A stretch of 12,368 bases of DNA from an uncultured Lachnospiraceae bacterium. Lineage in GTDB: Bacteria; Bacillota; Clostridia; Lachnospirales; Lachnospiraceae. Positions 1 to 6,494 of the stretch are shown here, in pieces. Where the stretch lies: positions 10,278-22,645 of the forward strand of contig CAJTLD010000031.1 of assembly GCA_910577065.1 (NCBI GenBank), written 5' to 3'. The notes beneath the pieces are model-generated. The model searched no databases, was not told the origin of the DNA, and saw only the letters and a list, made by a program, of their open reading frames with translations. Within the stretch, counting starts at the first letter, position 1, and every line of letters starts with the position of its first letter. The translations under genes were made by a program, and so were the position numbers.

Positions 1-345
1 CACCGCCACATAAAATATGCCGAAATACGCCGCGAAAACCTGCTCGGTCCGGTACTTCGGATACGTAAATACATAGACAAACATCAACAGTACCAGCGAC
101 CCGATTACCCATATCATCCCGTCCGGCAGAAACGGGTGGTACAGATTGGCATAAAATACGGCCGCCGCCAGATACCCGGCTATGCCCGCCGCGCTTTTTT
201 CGATCCCCAGAATACGATAGAGCTCAAACATCCCGATTACGGAAACCGCAAACAGCGCCGCCAAAAGCACGTCCCCTCCGGCAAAGATCAGCGCCAGGGC
301 TGCCGCCACCAGGACAATCCCGCTTAATAACCTTGTTTTAAACAT
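1..345 (-). CDS. cdsA: Phosphatidate cytidylyltransferase (CDP-diacylglycerol synthase), N-terminal part
   Basis: This enzyme makes CDP-diacylglycerol from phosphatidate and CTP at the membrane, the branch point of phospholipid synthesis. Only the first 115 codons are visible and the frame runs off the left edge. The start is an ATG at 345-343, 8 nt inside the end of uppS, so the two genes are translationally linked. The protein begins MFKTRLLSGIVLVAAALALI, a typical CdsA opening: a short basic stretch, then closely spaced hydrophobic helices (about residues 7-23, 29-45, 56-66, 78-92) and a FELYRILGI motif near residues 40-48. The signature motif of the family lies in the missing C-terminal half. 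Identity rests on the N-terminal pattern and on the conserved frr-uppS-cdsA order. Confidence 0.85.
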   Translation of the reverse strand, partial: MFKTRLLSGIVLVAAALALIFAGGDVLLAALFAVSVIGMFELYRILGIEKSAAGIAGYLAAAVFYANLYHPFLPDGMIWVIGSLVLLMFVYVFTYPKYRTEQVFAAYFGIFYVAV

Positions 346-1057
346 TTGTTTCCTCTTTTTCCCGGATGCCGCCGTATCTTCTGTCTCTGGCACTATATGC
401 TTCCACGGCCTGTTTTAATTCCTGTTCCTTAAAATCCGGCCACGGCGTATCCGTAAAATAAAATTCACTGTATGCCAGCTGCCAGAGCAGGTAGTTGGAC
501 AGACGCTGCTCCCCGCTGGTGCGGATTAAAAGATCCGGATCGGGAATCTCCGCCGTATCCAGATACGATGCAAATCTGGCTTCATCCAATTCCTCCGCGG
601 ACAGCCTGCCCGAATCGTAAGCGGCAAGCATCTTTTTCATTGCGCGCAGCATTTCATCCCTGCTCCCGTAATTGATGGCAATCTGTAAATTCAACCCGGT
701 ATAGCCTGCCGAAACGGCTTCCAGTTCCCTGATATTTTTCTGGAATTTCTCGCTTAAACGGGAAATATCCCCGATCACGCGCACGCGCATATTATTCTTT
801 TTCGCCGTCCTCTGGCAGTTTTTCAGGTAGGAATCCAAAAGCGTCATCAGCGCGCTTACTTCCCCTGCCGGACGATTCCAGTTCTCGGTTGAAAATGCAT
901 ACAGCGTCAGATAGCGGATGCCCATGTCATGCGCCGCCTTGCAGACGGTTTCTACGTTTTTTGCCCCCATTGTATGCCCGTAATTGCGCGGCATTCCCTT
1001 TGATTTGGCCCAGCGGCCGTTCCCGTCCAGTATAATTGCAACATGGTTTGGTATCAT
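338..1057 (-). CDS. uppS: Isoprenyl transferase / undecaprenyl diphosphate synthase
   Basis: This cis-prenyltransferase adds isopentenyl units to farnesyl diphosphate to make undecaprenyl diphosphate, the lipid carrier for peptidoglycan and other wall polymers. The 239-residue protein is of usual length. The active-site loop HVAIILDGNGRWA contains the catalytic Asp (D11), and H28 corresponds to the conserved histidine 17 residues later. Further family motifs are AFSTENW and the C-terminal RTSGEQRLSNYLLWQLAYSE, whose arginine binds diphosphate. The ATG at 1057 is preceded by an AAGGGGAA ribosome-binding site. The gene sits between frr and cdsA, overlapping the cdsA start by 8 nt. A hairpin upstream (1087-1118) may limit read-through from frr. 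Confidence 0.97.
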   Translation of the reverse strand: MIPNHVAIILDGNGRWAKSKGMPRNYGHTMGAKNVETVCKAAHDMGIRYLTLYAFSTENWNRPAGEVSALMTLLDSYLKNCQRTAKKNNMRVRVIGDISRLSEKFQKNIRELEAVSAGYTGLNLQIAINYGSRDEMLRAMKKMLAAYDSGRLSAEELDEARFASYLDTAEIPDPDLLIRTSGEQRLSNYLLWQLAYSEFYFTDTPWPDFKEQELKQAVEAYSARDRRYGGIREKEETNV

Positions 1058-1086
1058 AAAGACGTTCCCCTTTTAAAATTTATGGT

Positions 1087-1118
1087 AAAAACGGGGACAT
1101 GCATAATGCGATGTCCCC
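1087..1118 (-). terminator. Hairpin with T-run between frr and uppS (terminator or attenuator)
   Basis: Bases 1093-1100 (GGGGACAT) pair perfectly with 1111-1118, and a small inner stem GCA/TGC lies in the loop. Read leftward, the stem is followed by GTTTTTACC, a five-T run. I see no clear promoter between this hairpin and uppS, so it is more likely a partial terminator or attenuator that tunes uppS-cdsA relative to pyrH-frr than a full operon end. Confidence 0.6.
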
Positions 1119-1148
1119 CCTTACTTGCAAATCCATTCGTCCAAGCCG

Positions 1149-1700
1149 TTAAACCGTCATAATCTCTTTCGTCTTCGCTTCAACCGCTTTGTCTATTTTG
1201 GCAATGTATTTATCCGTCATCTTCTGCGCGTTGTCTTCCAGATCTTTCACTTCATCCTCGGATACGTCCCCTTTGCCAAGCTTTTTAAAGGTGTCGTTGG
1301 CATCGCGGCGGATGTTGCGGACGGCAACCTTTGCCGCTTCCCCTTTTTTCTTAATATCCTTTGCCAGTTCCTTCCTGCGTTCCTCGGTCAGCTCCGGGAA
1401 TACCAGGCGGATGATCTTGCCGTCGTTTGTCGGATTGATCCCGATATCGGACGAAAGAATCGCTTTTTCAATGATCTTGACCATAGACGCTTCCCACGGC
1501 TGGATCTGGAGCATCCTCGGTTCCGGGGAATTGACGTTTGCTACGGACTGAATCGGCGTCGGCGTCCCGTAATAATCGACCCGCAGCTTGTCCAGCACAT
1601 GCGGATTGGCGCGCCCGGCGCGGATTGCGCCAAATTCTTCTTCTAAATTATTCAGTGATTTCTGCATTTTGGTATCAAATGGCTCTAACCTTGCATCCAT
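1149..1700 (-). CDS. frr: Ribosome recycling factor
   Basis: RRF works with EF-G to split the post-termination ribosome so that subunits can be reused. It acts in the cytoplasm and is essential in most bacteria. The 183-residue protein has the normal length. The long-helix segment with IRAGRANPHVLDKLRVDYYG (about residues 26-45) is diagnostic, followed by the beta-rich head (TPIQSVANVNSPEPRML, then QPWE) and the C-terminal helices with the conserved VRNIRRDAND segment. The ATG at 1700 has a strong GAGGGAGG ribosome-binding site. It lies 22 nt downstream of pyrH in the standard pyrH-frr order, so co-transcription is expected. Nothing looks damaged. Confidence 0.98.
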   Translation of the reverse strand: MDARLEPFDTKMQKSLNNLEEEFGAIRAGRANPHVLDKLRVDYYGTPTPIQSVANVNSPEPRMLQIQPWEASMVKIIEKAILSSDIGINPTNDGKIIRLVFPELTEERRKELAKDIKKKGEAAKVAVRNIRRDANDTFKKLGKGDVSEDEVKDLEDNAQKMTDKYIAKIDKAVEAKTKEIMTV

Positions 1701-1722
1701 GAAAAAAACCCTCCCTCAAACT

Positions 1723-2421
1723 TTATGATACTGTCACAACGGTTCCGTTAAAATCGCCGGAAATGGCATGTATGATGCTGTCCTCTTCCTGCAGTGCAAA
1801 AACGTACATCGGCATTTTATTCTCCATGCACAGAATGGACGCGGTCATGTCTACGACAGAAAGCTTCTGCGCAATGACCTCTTCAATGGAAATGCTGCCG
1901 TAGCGTTTTGCAGCCGGATTCTGCTTCGGATCGGAATCGTATACGCCGTCCACCGCCTTTGCCAGCAGAATACCGTCCGCTTCAATCTCAACGGCACGCA
2001 GCACGGTCGCCGTATCCGTGGAAAAATACGGATGGCCTGTCCCGCCTGCAAAGAATACCACCATATGGTGTGCAAAATATTTATTCGCGCGGTCTTTTGA
2101 AAACAGCTTGGTCATGGAACCGCATTCAAAAGGCGTAAGCACCTGCGTCATCATGCCTGCCGAACGGAAGATTTCGGATACGTAAATACAGTTCATAACC
2201 GTCGCAAGCATCCCGATCTGATCCGCCTTGACCCGGTCAATCGTCTCACTGGTGCGGCCGCGCCAGAAATTGCCGCCGCCTATCACAACGCCGACTTCAA
2301 CGCCCTGATCCAGAAGCTTTTTGACCTGAAGGGCTACTTTTGTCACCGTCGGCTCGTCGAAACCGGTCTTTTTGCTGCCTGCCAATGCTTCCCCGCTTAA
2401 TTTCAATAAAACCCGCTTCAT
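1723..2421 (-). CDS. pyrH: Uridylate kinase (UMP kinase)
   Basis: PyrH phosphorylates UMP to UDP with ATP, the committed step towards UTP, CTP and UDP-sugars for the wall. It belongs to the amino-acid kinase fold and forms hexamers. The 232 residues include the N-terminal KLSGEAL nucleotide-binding loop (7-13), the glycine loop GGGNFWRGR (48-56), the UMP-binding GTGHPYFSTDTA segment and the ATP-side AKAVDGVYDSDP segment. The ATG at 2421 has an AAAGGAAA ribosome-binding site embedded in the end of the bactofilin gene, only 3 nt away. In many bacteria pyrH follows rpsB-tsf. Here it follows a bactofilin and a polysaccharide deacetylase, so its transcription appears tied to envelope genes. Confidence 0.97.
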   Translation of the reverse strand: MKRVLLKLSGEALAGSKKTGFDEPTVTKVALQVKKLLDQGVEVGVVIGGGNFWRGRTSETIDRVKADQIGMLATVMNCIYVSEIFRSAGMMTQVLTPFECGSMTKLFSKDRANKYFAHHMVVFFAGGTGHPYFSTDTATVLRAVEIEADGILLAKAVDGVYDSDPKQNPAAKRYGSISIEEVIAQKLSVVDMTASILCMENKMPMYVFALQEEDSIIHAISGDFNGTVVTVS

Positions 2422-2424
2422 AGA

Positions 2425-3276
2425 TTAATTTCCTTTCTTCTCGTCAAAGAGGCTCTGTACGTCAACATCCGCATATGTCTGTGAGCAGAAACCTTCGATC
2501 ACAGCGCCGTTGTTGATCTGTACGGAACGGGATTTGATATTACCCATAATAACGGCGGAGGTATCAACCACTACCGGGCCCTGCACATCAATATCGCCTT
2601 TGATGGCTCCTGCAATAACTGCGGAAGCGGCCGTAATATTGCCGATTACGACAGAACCGATACCGATCTTAACCGTACCCGTGCTGTTTACCTCGCCTTC
2701 CACCTTTGCAGCGTCTGCAAAAAACTCGGAGGAATTGCTGTTGCCCTCTAAAATACCGGTGATCACCAGCTTGCCGTTGCAGGTGACATTCCCTACAATC
2801 CTTCCGCGGATATCGACTGAGCCGTCGGAAGCGATATCGCCTTTGATGTTTGTCCCTTCCGTAATCACGGTGACTTCGTCGGAAATGGCATCCGGATTGA
2901 CCCCGCTTACCTGCTTTGACCCTGCCGTCATCATTTCTTCATTCATTCTCTTTCTATCCTCCATTGTCATTCTGATATCCGCCCCTTTGGAATCCCTTGC
3001 AAAATTCCGATCCAAATTGCGCTGCGACTTTGCCGCATTCTGGTGGATACTGTTTGAAGATTCTGTTACCTGCTCTAACAGCCCGTTTAATTTGGAAAGC
3101 TCAGACTTGGTGTCCACATCTTCCAAATCAAGCGTATTTACAAGCATATCATCATTTCCGAAATCGTCGTCCGGTTCCGTAAAGTCATCCCCGCCTGGTA
3201 TCAGTTCGTCAAGCGCCTGTGAAAAATCATCCCTTAAATCACTTTTATCATCTTTATAATCCTTAAAGAAACCCAT
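2425..3276 (-). CDS. Bactofilin-family (polymer-forming) cytoskeletal protein
   Basis: Bactofilins are small polymerising beta-helix proteins that scaffold local cell-wall work and shape. This 283-residue protein has an acidic, disordered N-terminus (residues 1-50, rich in Asp and Glu), a charged and probably helical linker (about 55-115), and a C-terminal repeat region (about 133-268). There, short strands recur as GDI-, GNV- and GNI-type turns (for example TNIKGDIAS, RIVGNVTC, VVIGNITA, VIMGNIKS). This is the right-handed beta-helix signature of PF04519/DUF583. The ATG at 3276 has GGAGG 7 nt upstream. It lies 22 nt after the deacetylase and 3 nt before pyrH. The N-terminal extension is longer than in minimal bactofilins and could be a docking region. 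Confidence 0.85.
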   Translation of the reverse strand: MGFFKDYKDDKSDLRDDFSQALDELIPGGDDFTEPDDDFGNDDMLVNTLDLEDVDTKSELSKLNGLLEQVTESSNSIHQNAAKSQRNLDRNFARDSKGADIRMTMEDRKRMNEEMMTAGSKQVSGVNPDAISDEVTVITEGTNIKGDIASDGSVDIRGRIVGNVTCNGKLVITGILEGNSNSSEFFADAAKVEGEVNSTGTVKIGIGSVVIGNITAASAVIAGAIKGDIDVQGPVVVDTSAVIMGNIKSRSVQINNGAVIEGFCSQTYADVDVQSLFDEKKGN

Positions 3277-3298
3277 TTTAAATCCTCCATTTTAAAAT

Positions 3299-4288
3299 TT
3301 ACTGCGTTTTTACACTTGCCGCTTCTATATGCTGCACAACCGTTGTATTCTCATCTATTGGTAAAAGTTCCGCTCCCATGCCCTTAAGCGCTTCGATTAA
3401 AGGTTCGAGCGCTTTCACGGTAGCGCCCTTTGATTCTGCATCGTGCAAAAGGACAACAGACGTTTTGTATTTTACCACATCCGTCACAACATTTTCAACC
3501 AGCTTTTCTGACGTGTAAGCCTGTGCGGTAGCGTCGCCGCCGGAAACATTCCAGTCAAAATATGTGATTCCGCGTTCATTTAAGCAATGGATAAATTCCG
3601 TCATATCCACATCGCTGACCTTGTTGCTGCTTCCGCCCGGGAAGCGGTAAAACAGGCATTCCTCACCTGTTACTTCGTACAAATAATTCTGGATCTCCGA
3701 AAAATCCTTTTCAAAAGATTCCACAGAACTGTACAAGGAACTGTATTTGTGAGAATAGGAATGCATCGCCAGCGTATGCCCTTCTTCTACGATCCGCCGA
3801 TACAGTTCTTTGGATGATTCCCCGCCTTTCCCAACAACAAAAAACGTGGCCTTAATCCCGTGTTCCTTTAATATATCCAGAATCTGCGGCGTATTGCTGC
3901 TCGGCCCGTCGTCAAACGTCAGGTAAACTTTGTGGGTATCCCCTTCCCCGGCCAAATTTTCCTTTTGGTTGACTGCCTGCGCAACGTCATAATATTCTTC
4001 TGTTTCGCTTATCTGCGTATTTTCTTCCAGATTAAAATAAGCGCTTTCCTCCGCTTCTGCGGCCGTCTGGTTGGCTTCTTCCTTAAGCTGCCCGCTTACG
4101 GTAAAATTATCCAGCAGATACTTGAGATTTTTCTCAAGCACATGCACTTTGTACAGTAATACGGCGCAGATAATAACAGAAAGCACAAGCCATATTCCTA
4201 TAATATAGATAATCGCCATCTTAATCCGGGCAACCCGCCTGCGCCTTCTGCGCTCCTGCGCAAGCCCTTTTGTGGAACTTTCTTCCAT
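3299..4288 (-). CDS. Membrane-anchored NodB-type polysaccharide deacetylase
   Basis: This is a carbohydrate-esterase-4 enzyme expected to remove acetyl groups from N-acetylated sugars, probably peptidoglycan, outside the membrane. From the start chosen here (329 residues) it has a basic stretch with six consecutive Arg (13-18), one membrane helix (about 24-46), a linker and a NodB domain. All metal and catalytic motifs are present: TFDDGP (124-129), H176-x3-H180 in HSYSH, RFPGG (215-219), DWNVSGGDA (244-252) and LLHD (279-282). An in-frame TTG at 4321 would add 11 residues, but it lies about 7 nt from the predicted transcription start and has no good ribosome site. The ATG at 4288 has AGGTGGGA about 6 nt upstream. 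It heads the operon leading to the bactofilin and pyrH. The exact substrate cannot be read from the sequence. Confidence 0.92.
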   Translation of the reverse strand: MEESSTKGLAQERRRRRRVARIKMAIIYIIGIWLVLSVIICAVLLYKVHVLEKNLKYLLDNFTVSGQLKEEANQTAAEAEESAYFNLEENTQISETEEYYDVAQAVNQKENLAGEGDTHKVYLTFDDGPSSNTPQILDILKEHGIKATFFVVGKGGESSKELYRRIVEEGHTLAMHSYSHKYSSLYSSVESFEKDFSEIQNYLYEVTGEECLFYRFPGGSSNKVSDVDMTEFIHCLNERGITYFDWNVSGGDATAQAYTSEKLVENVVTDVVKYKTSVVLLHDAESKGATVKALEPLIEALKGMGAELLPIDENTTVVQHIEAASVKTQ

Positions 4289-4334
4289 ATATGATCCCAC
4301 CTGCTCAGATATTGTAATCAAATTATTCTTTTAC

Positions 4335-4362
4335 ATTGTACCATATATTCTTTCTTTTGCAA
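4335..4362 (-). promoter_or_regulatory. Sigma-A-type promoter for the deacetylase-bactofilin-pyrH operon
   Basis: On the minus strand, TTGCAA (4362-4357) and TACAAT (4340-4335) are separated by 16 nt, predicting a start near 4328. It lies in the 91-nt gap between the PPIase stop and the deacetylase start. It supports the ATG at 4288 over the TTG at 4321, which would leave almost no leader. Confidence 0.6.
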
Positions 4363-4379
4363 CATTTATTCTGCAAATA

Positions 4380-5537
4380 TTATTCTGTAGCGGGTTCGTC
4401 CACCTGTTCTTCCGTGTCTTCCGTCAGTTCTTCCAGTTCTTCTTCCCCGTAGTACTCTTCTTCCGATACTTCCTCTATTTCTGCATTTTCATACAAAAAC
4501 TGGACGGCTTTTTCTCTTATGAGCATCGTCATCACAGATACTTTTCCATAATCTGCGGTAAAATCCTCAACCGACTCATAACCGTACGCACCGGCAAGCG
4601 ATTCCGCTTCTGCCGCATAATTTTTTTCCGTAATGGAAAACCCTTCCTTTTCTGCAATTGCCTGCGCTACCAGGATTTCATTGACGCTTTCTACCGTGAT
4701 CCCTTCCAGATCATCCTCCCCGGCAAAGTCTCTGATAAATTCATCCAGTTCCATGCCGAACATATCCGCATACTGCTGGTACTCTTCCATGGTAGAATTG
4801 TAACAGGCGTCATAAAGAGCCTGCGGATAACCGCTTACCGTGGCATTGCCGACTGCCAATGACAGCGCTTCATCCCCTGCGCCTGCAGCGGCTTCTTCCT
4901 GCGCATCGGAAATCAGTTCCTCCCGCATCGCCTCCTCATAAGCCTCTGTGGTATCGTAGTCGGTTACTTTTGCAACAAATTCGTCGTTGTATTCCGGAAC
5001 CACCATTTCGCTCACGGCTTTTACCGTTACCGTAAATTCAGCCGTTTTACCTGCTATTTCCTCCTCGTAATCTTCCGGATATACCATTTGAAACGTCACG
5101 GTTTCCCCTGCACTTTTGCCAAGCAGGTTATTTTCAAACTCTTGCGGGAACTCCTCAGCCCCTATCACAAATTCATAATCTTCCGCGCTTCCCCCGTCAA
5201 ACTCCTGCCCGTCTATCGTACCTGTAAAATCAATGGTCAGATAATCCCCGCTTTCTACGCCGCGGATCGTAATCTTTTTATACTCCGTATTTTCTTCCAA
5301 CAGTTCTTCAATACTCATCTCTACATCTTCATTTGACACCGTGGGAACCGGATACTGCACCATAAGCCCTTTATACTCCCCAAGCGTCACATAATCGCTT
5401 ACGTTATAATCCAAAAACGCCTGCGTCTCCGTATCCGTGACAGCTTCGCCGGACTGGCCCCCTCCGTTTCCTCCACATCCTGCAAACAGGCACGTTGCCA
5501 TTCCAAACATCACTGCTGCGCATAACCTTTTTTTCAT
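4380..5537 (-). CDS. Lipoprotein trigger-factor-like FKBP-type peptidyl-prolyl isomerase
   Basis: This is a predicted extracytoplasmic folding factor. Residues 1-21 form a lipoprotein signal: basic MKKR, a hydrophobic core and a lipobox LFAGC with the lipid-modified Cys at 21, then a Gly-rich spacer. An FKBP-like domain spans about 93-180 (DYLTIDFTGTIDGQEFDGGS, then FVIGAEEFPQEFE). A helical region resembling the trigger-factor C-terminal chaperone domain follows (about 185-345), and the last 35 residues are very acidic. The ribosome-binding N-terminal domain of cytosolic trigger factor is absent, so it should act on exported proteins. The ATG at 5537 has AGAGGT upstream. PrsA-like foldases are functional analogues with a different fold. 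The family call is firm; isomerase activity is untested. Confidence 0.88.
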   Translation of the reverse strand: MKKRLCAAVMFGMATCLFAGCGGNGGGQSGEAVTDTETQAFLDYNVSDYVTLGEYKGLMVQYPVPTVSNEDVEMSIEELLEENTEYKKITIRGVESGDYLTIDFTGTIDGQEFDGGSAEDYEFVIGAEEFPQEFENNLLGKSAGETVTFQMVYPEDYEEEIAGKTAEFTVTVKAVSEMVVPEYNDEFVAKVTDYDTTEAYEEAMREELISDAQEEAAAGAGDEALSLAVGNATVSGYPQALYDACYNSTMEEYQQYADMFGMELDEFIRDFAGEDDLEGITVESVNEILVAQAIAEKEGFSITEKNYAAEAESLAGAYGYESVEDFTADYGKVSVMTMLIREKAVQFLYENAEIEEVSEEEYYGEEELEELTEDTEEQVDEPATE

Positions 5538-5591
5538 CGTATTACCTCTTTCTCAATTGTTCTTTTTCTGTTCAAATACGCTATCAGGCTT

Positions 5592-5621
5592 AATATAACA
5601 TACTTGCCAAAAGAAAATCAA
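5592..5621 (-). promoter_or_regulatory. Possible promoter for the lipoprotein PPIase
   Basis: On the minus strand, TTGATT (5621-5616) and TATATT (5597-5592) are 18 nt apart in the divergent region upstream of the PPIase. The fit is moderate. The leader to the ATG at 5537 would be about 50 nt. Confidence 0.35.
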
Positions 5622-5683
5622 TGGCTTTTTTGTCTTTCCAGTTCTTATTCTGCTATTTATGGAATATAATTATGTTTTTCTCT

Positions 5684-5712
5684 GTCACTTTATGAAAATT
5701 TCCGCATACGTT
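5684..5712 (+). promoter_or_regulatory. Sigma-E-like sporulation promoter of cotJABC
   Basis: GTCACTTT (5684-5691) and CATACGTT (5705-5712) are 13 nt apart, resembling the mother-cell sigma-E pattern (-35 near GTCATATT, -10 near CATACAAT). It lies about 30 nt upstream of the cotJA start. In Bacillus subtilis the cotJ operon is expressed in the mother cell under sigma-E, so location and motif agree. This is a match by eye, not a scored model. Confidence 0.55.
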
Positions 5713-5742
5713 ATTGATATATCATAAAAAGGAGATTGCCAT

Positions 5743-5967
5743 ATGAATACTTGCGGTCAGCCAAGATGCGGCAGGGCGCCTTACCCTGCCCCAGAACCCT
5801 GCGCCAAAAACCCCCGGCAGACAGACAATTTTGCCCTTGCCATGGCGTATGTGCCAATGCAGAAATTTAAAAACCTCTATGAATTAGACGAGGGCCTACA
5901 GCACGGCACAATTTTTCCGGAATTAAATAAACCCTTTATGGGATGGAAAGGGGGACGTCCGTGTTGA
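5743..5967 (+). CDS. cotJA: Spore coat-associated protein CotJA
   Basis: CotJA is a small spore-coat component that works with CotJC and is made in the mother cell. The 74-residue protein carries the family signature LAMAYVPMQKF (about 32-42), then Y-E-L-D-E-G-L and GTIFPELNKPFMGW (about 55-68). The N-terminus is rich in Pro and Cys. The ATG at 5743 has a strong AAAGGAGA site 8 nt upstream. It is the first gene of a cotJABC operon behind a sigma-E-like promoter, and its end overlaps the start region of cotJB. Confidence 0.93.
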   Translation: MNTCGQPRCGRAPYPAPEPCAKNPRQTDNFALAMAYVPMQKFKNLYELDEGLQHGTIFPELNKPFMGWKGGRPC

Positions 5968-6248
5968 GACAGAATATGAATATGAATATGAACCAGAAAC
6001 AGCTGCTTCAGTGGATCAACGAGGTAAGCTTTGCCGTAACGGAAATGGTCCTATATCTGGACACCCACCCGGACGATGCGGACGCACACGCTTATTTTGA
6101 CCACTTCCGCGAAGAGAGGAAGAAAGCCATGGCTCTTTATTCCGAGAATTTTGCACCTCTGACACTGGATACGATGCCGAATGCCGATCCGTGCGACCAG
6201 TGGAGCTGGGCAAGCGAACCATGGCCGTGGGAAGGGGGGATTTGTTAA
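5961..6248 (+). CDS. cotJB: Spore coat protein CotJB
   Basis: CotJB is a small coat-associated protein of the cotJ operon. Family features are LLQWINEVSFAVTEMVLYLD followed by THPDD, a basic middle (REERKKAMALY) and the terminal W-rich motif ending EPWPWEGG. An ATG at 5943 would overlap cotJA by 25 nt and has no ribosome site. A run of five G at 5950-5954 lies 6 nt before GTG 5961 and 9 nt before TTG 5964, so one of these is the likelier start (95 or 94 residues, near the usual size). ATGs at 5976, 5982 and 5988 lie in a small ATATGA repeat that encodes Met-Asn pairs. The stop TAA shares one base with the cotJC ATG. Confidence 0.9.
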   Translation: MLRQNMNMNMNQKQLLQWINEVSFAVTEMVLYLDTHPDDADAHAYFDHFREERKKAMALYSENFAPLTLDTMPNADPCDQWSWASEPWPWEGGIC

Positions 6249-6361
6249 TGTGGAATTATGAAAAACGTTTGGAGTATCCTGTAAATATTAAGGAAACAAA
6301 CCCGCAGATTGCAAAATTTATTATGAGCCAATACGGTGGACTATATTGTTTAAACATATAA
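6248..6361 (+). pseudogene. cotJC: cotJC 5' fragment, interrupted by prophage (manganese catalase-like coat protein)
   Basis: Full CotJC proteins are about 190-200 residues with a dimanganese catalase fold and belong to the spore coat. Here only the first 31 residues match the family: MWNYEKRLEYPVNIKETNPQ continuing to IMSQYGG, which should run on into (A/P)DGELxAALRYLxQRY. After GGA (6338-6340) the sequence turns AT-rich and adds only Leu-Tyr-Cys-Leu-Asn-Ile before a stop, 37 residues in all. The start is sound: ATG 6248 overlaps the cotJB stop by one base and has a six-G ribosome site. Phage late genes follow. The break is therefore an insertion, not random decay, and the missing 3' part is expected beyond the prophage. 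It is listed as a pseudogene, though it may be restored by excision. Confidence 0.9.
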
Positions 6362-6390
6362 TTTTACTTAATTAAATTTTAAACATTATT
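6335..6390. other. Putative prophage attachment junction (att half-site in cotJC)
   Basis: Host-derived coding sequence ends at about 6340. The phage side holds a perfect 10-bp palindrome TGTTTAAACA (6347-6356) and a repeated TTTAAACAT (6349-6357 and 6378-6386, 29 bp apart). A short core inside a conserved codon block, flanked by small symmetric phage sequences, would suit a large serine recombinase. A tyrosine recombinase cannot be excluded without the other junction. Confidence 0.5.
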
Positions 6391-6459
6391 TTTACCTATT
6401 ATAATGTGTCATGCTATCCTTTTATTTCCCACTTTATTCACTTTTTTACAATTATTTAC

Positions 6460-6488
6460 TTGCAAAAAATTAACCGCCATGCTATAAT
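6460..6488 (+). promoter_or_regulatory. Strong sigma-A-type promoter just inside the prophage
   Basis: TTGCAA (6460-6465) and a perfect TATAAT (6483-6488) are 17 nt apart, predicting a start near 6495. It is the best promoter match in the window. It points into the prophage, against the late genes, and has no normal-sized gene downstream. Confidence 0.7.
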
Positions 6489-6494
6489 AAGACT

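Noticed and set aside
2510..3259. A 249-codon open frame on the plus strand opposite the bactofilin gene
   Set aside because: It is rich in Ser, Thr, Pro and Ile in a way explained by the antisense of the bactofilin repeats, has no ribosome site, and the minus-strand protein has clear family features.
4289..4321. TTG at 4321 as the start of the deacetylase
   Set aside because: It is about 7 nt from the predicted transcription start and lacks a ribosome site. ATG 4288 has AGGTGGGA at good spacing.
5604..5630. GCCA...TGGC followed by a six-T run upstream of cotJA, resembling a terminator
   Set aside because: The stem is only 4 bp with a 12-nt loop, and no rightward gene lies before it.
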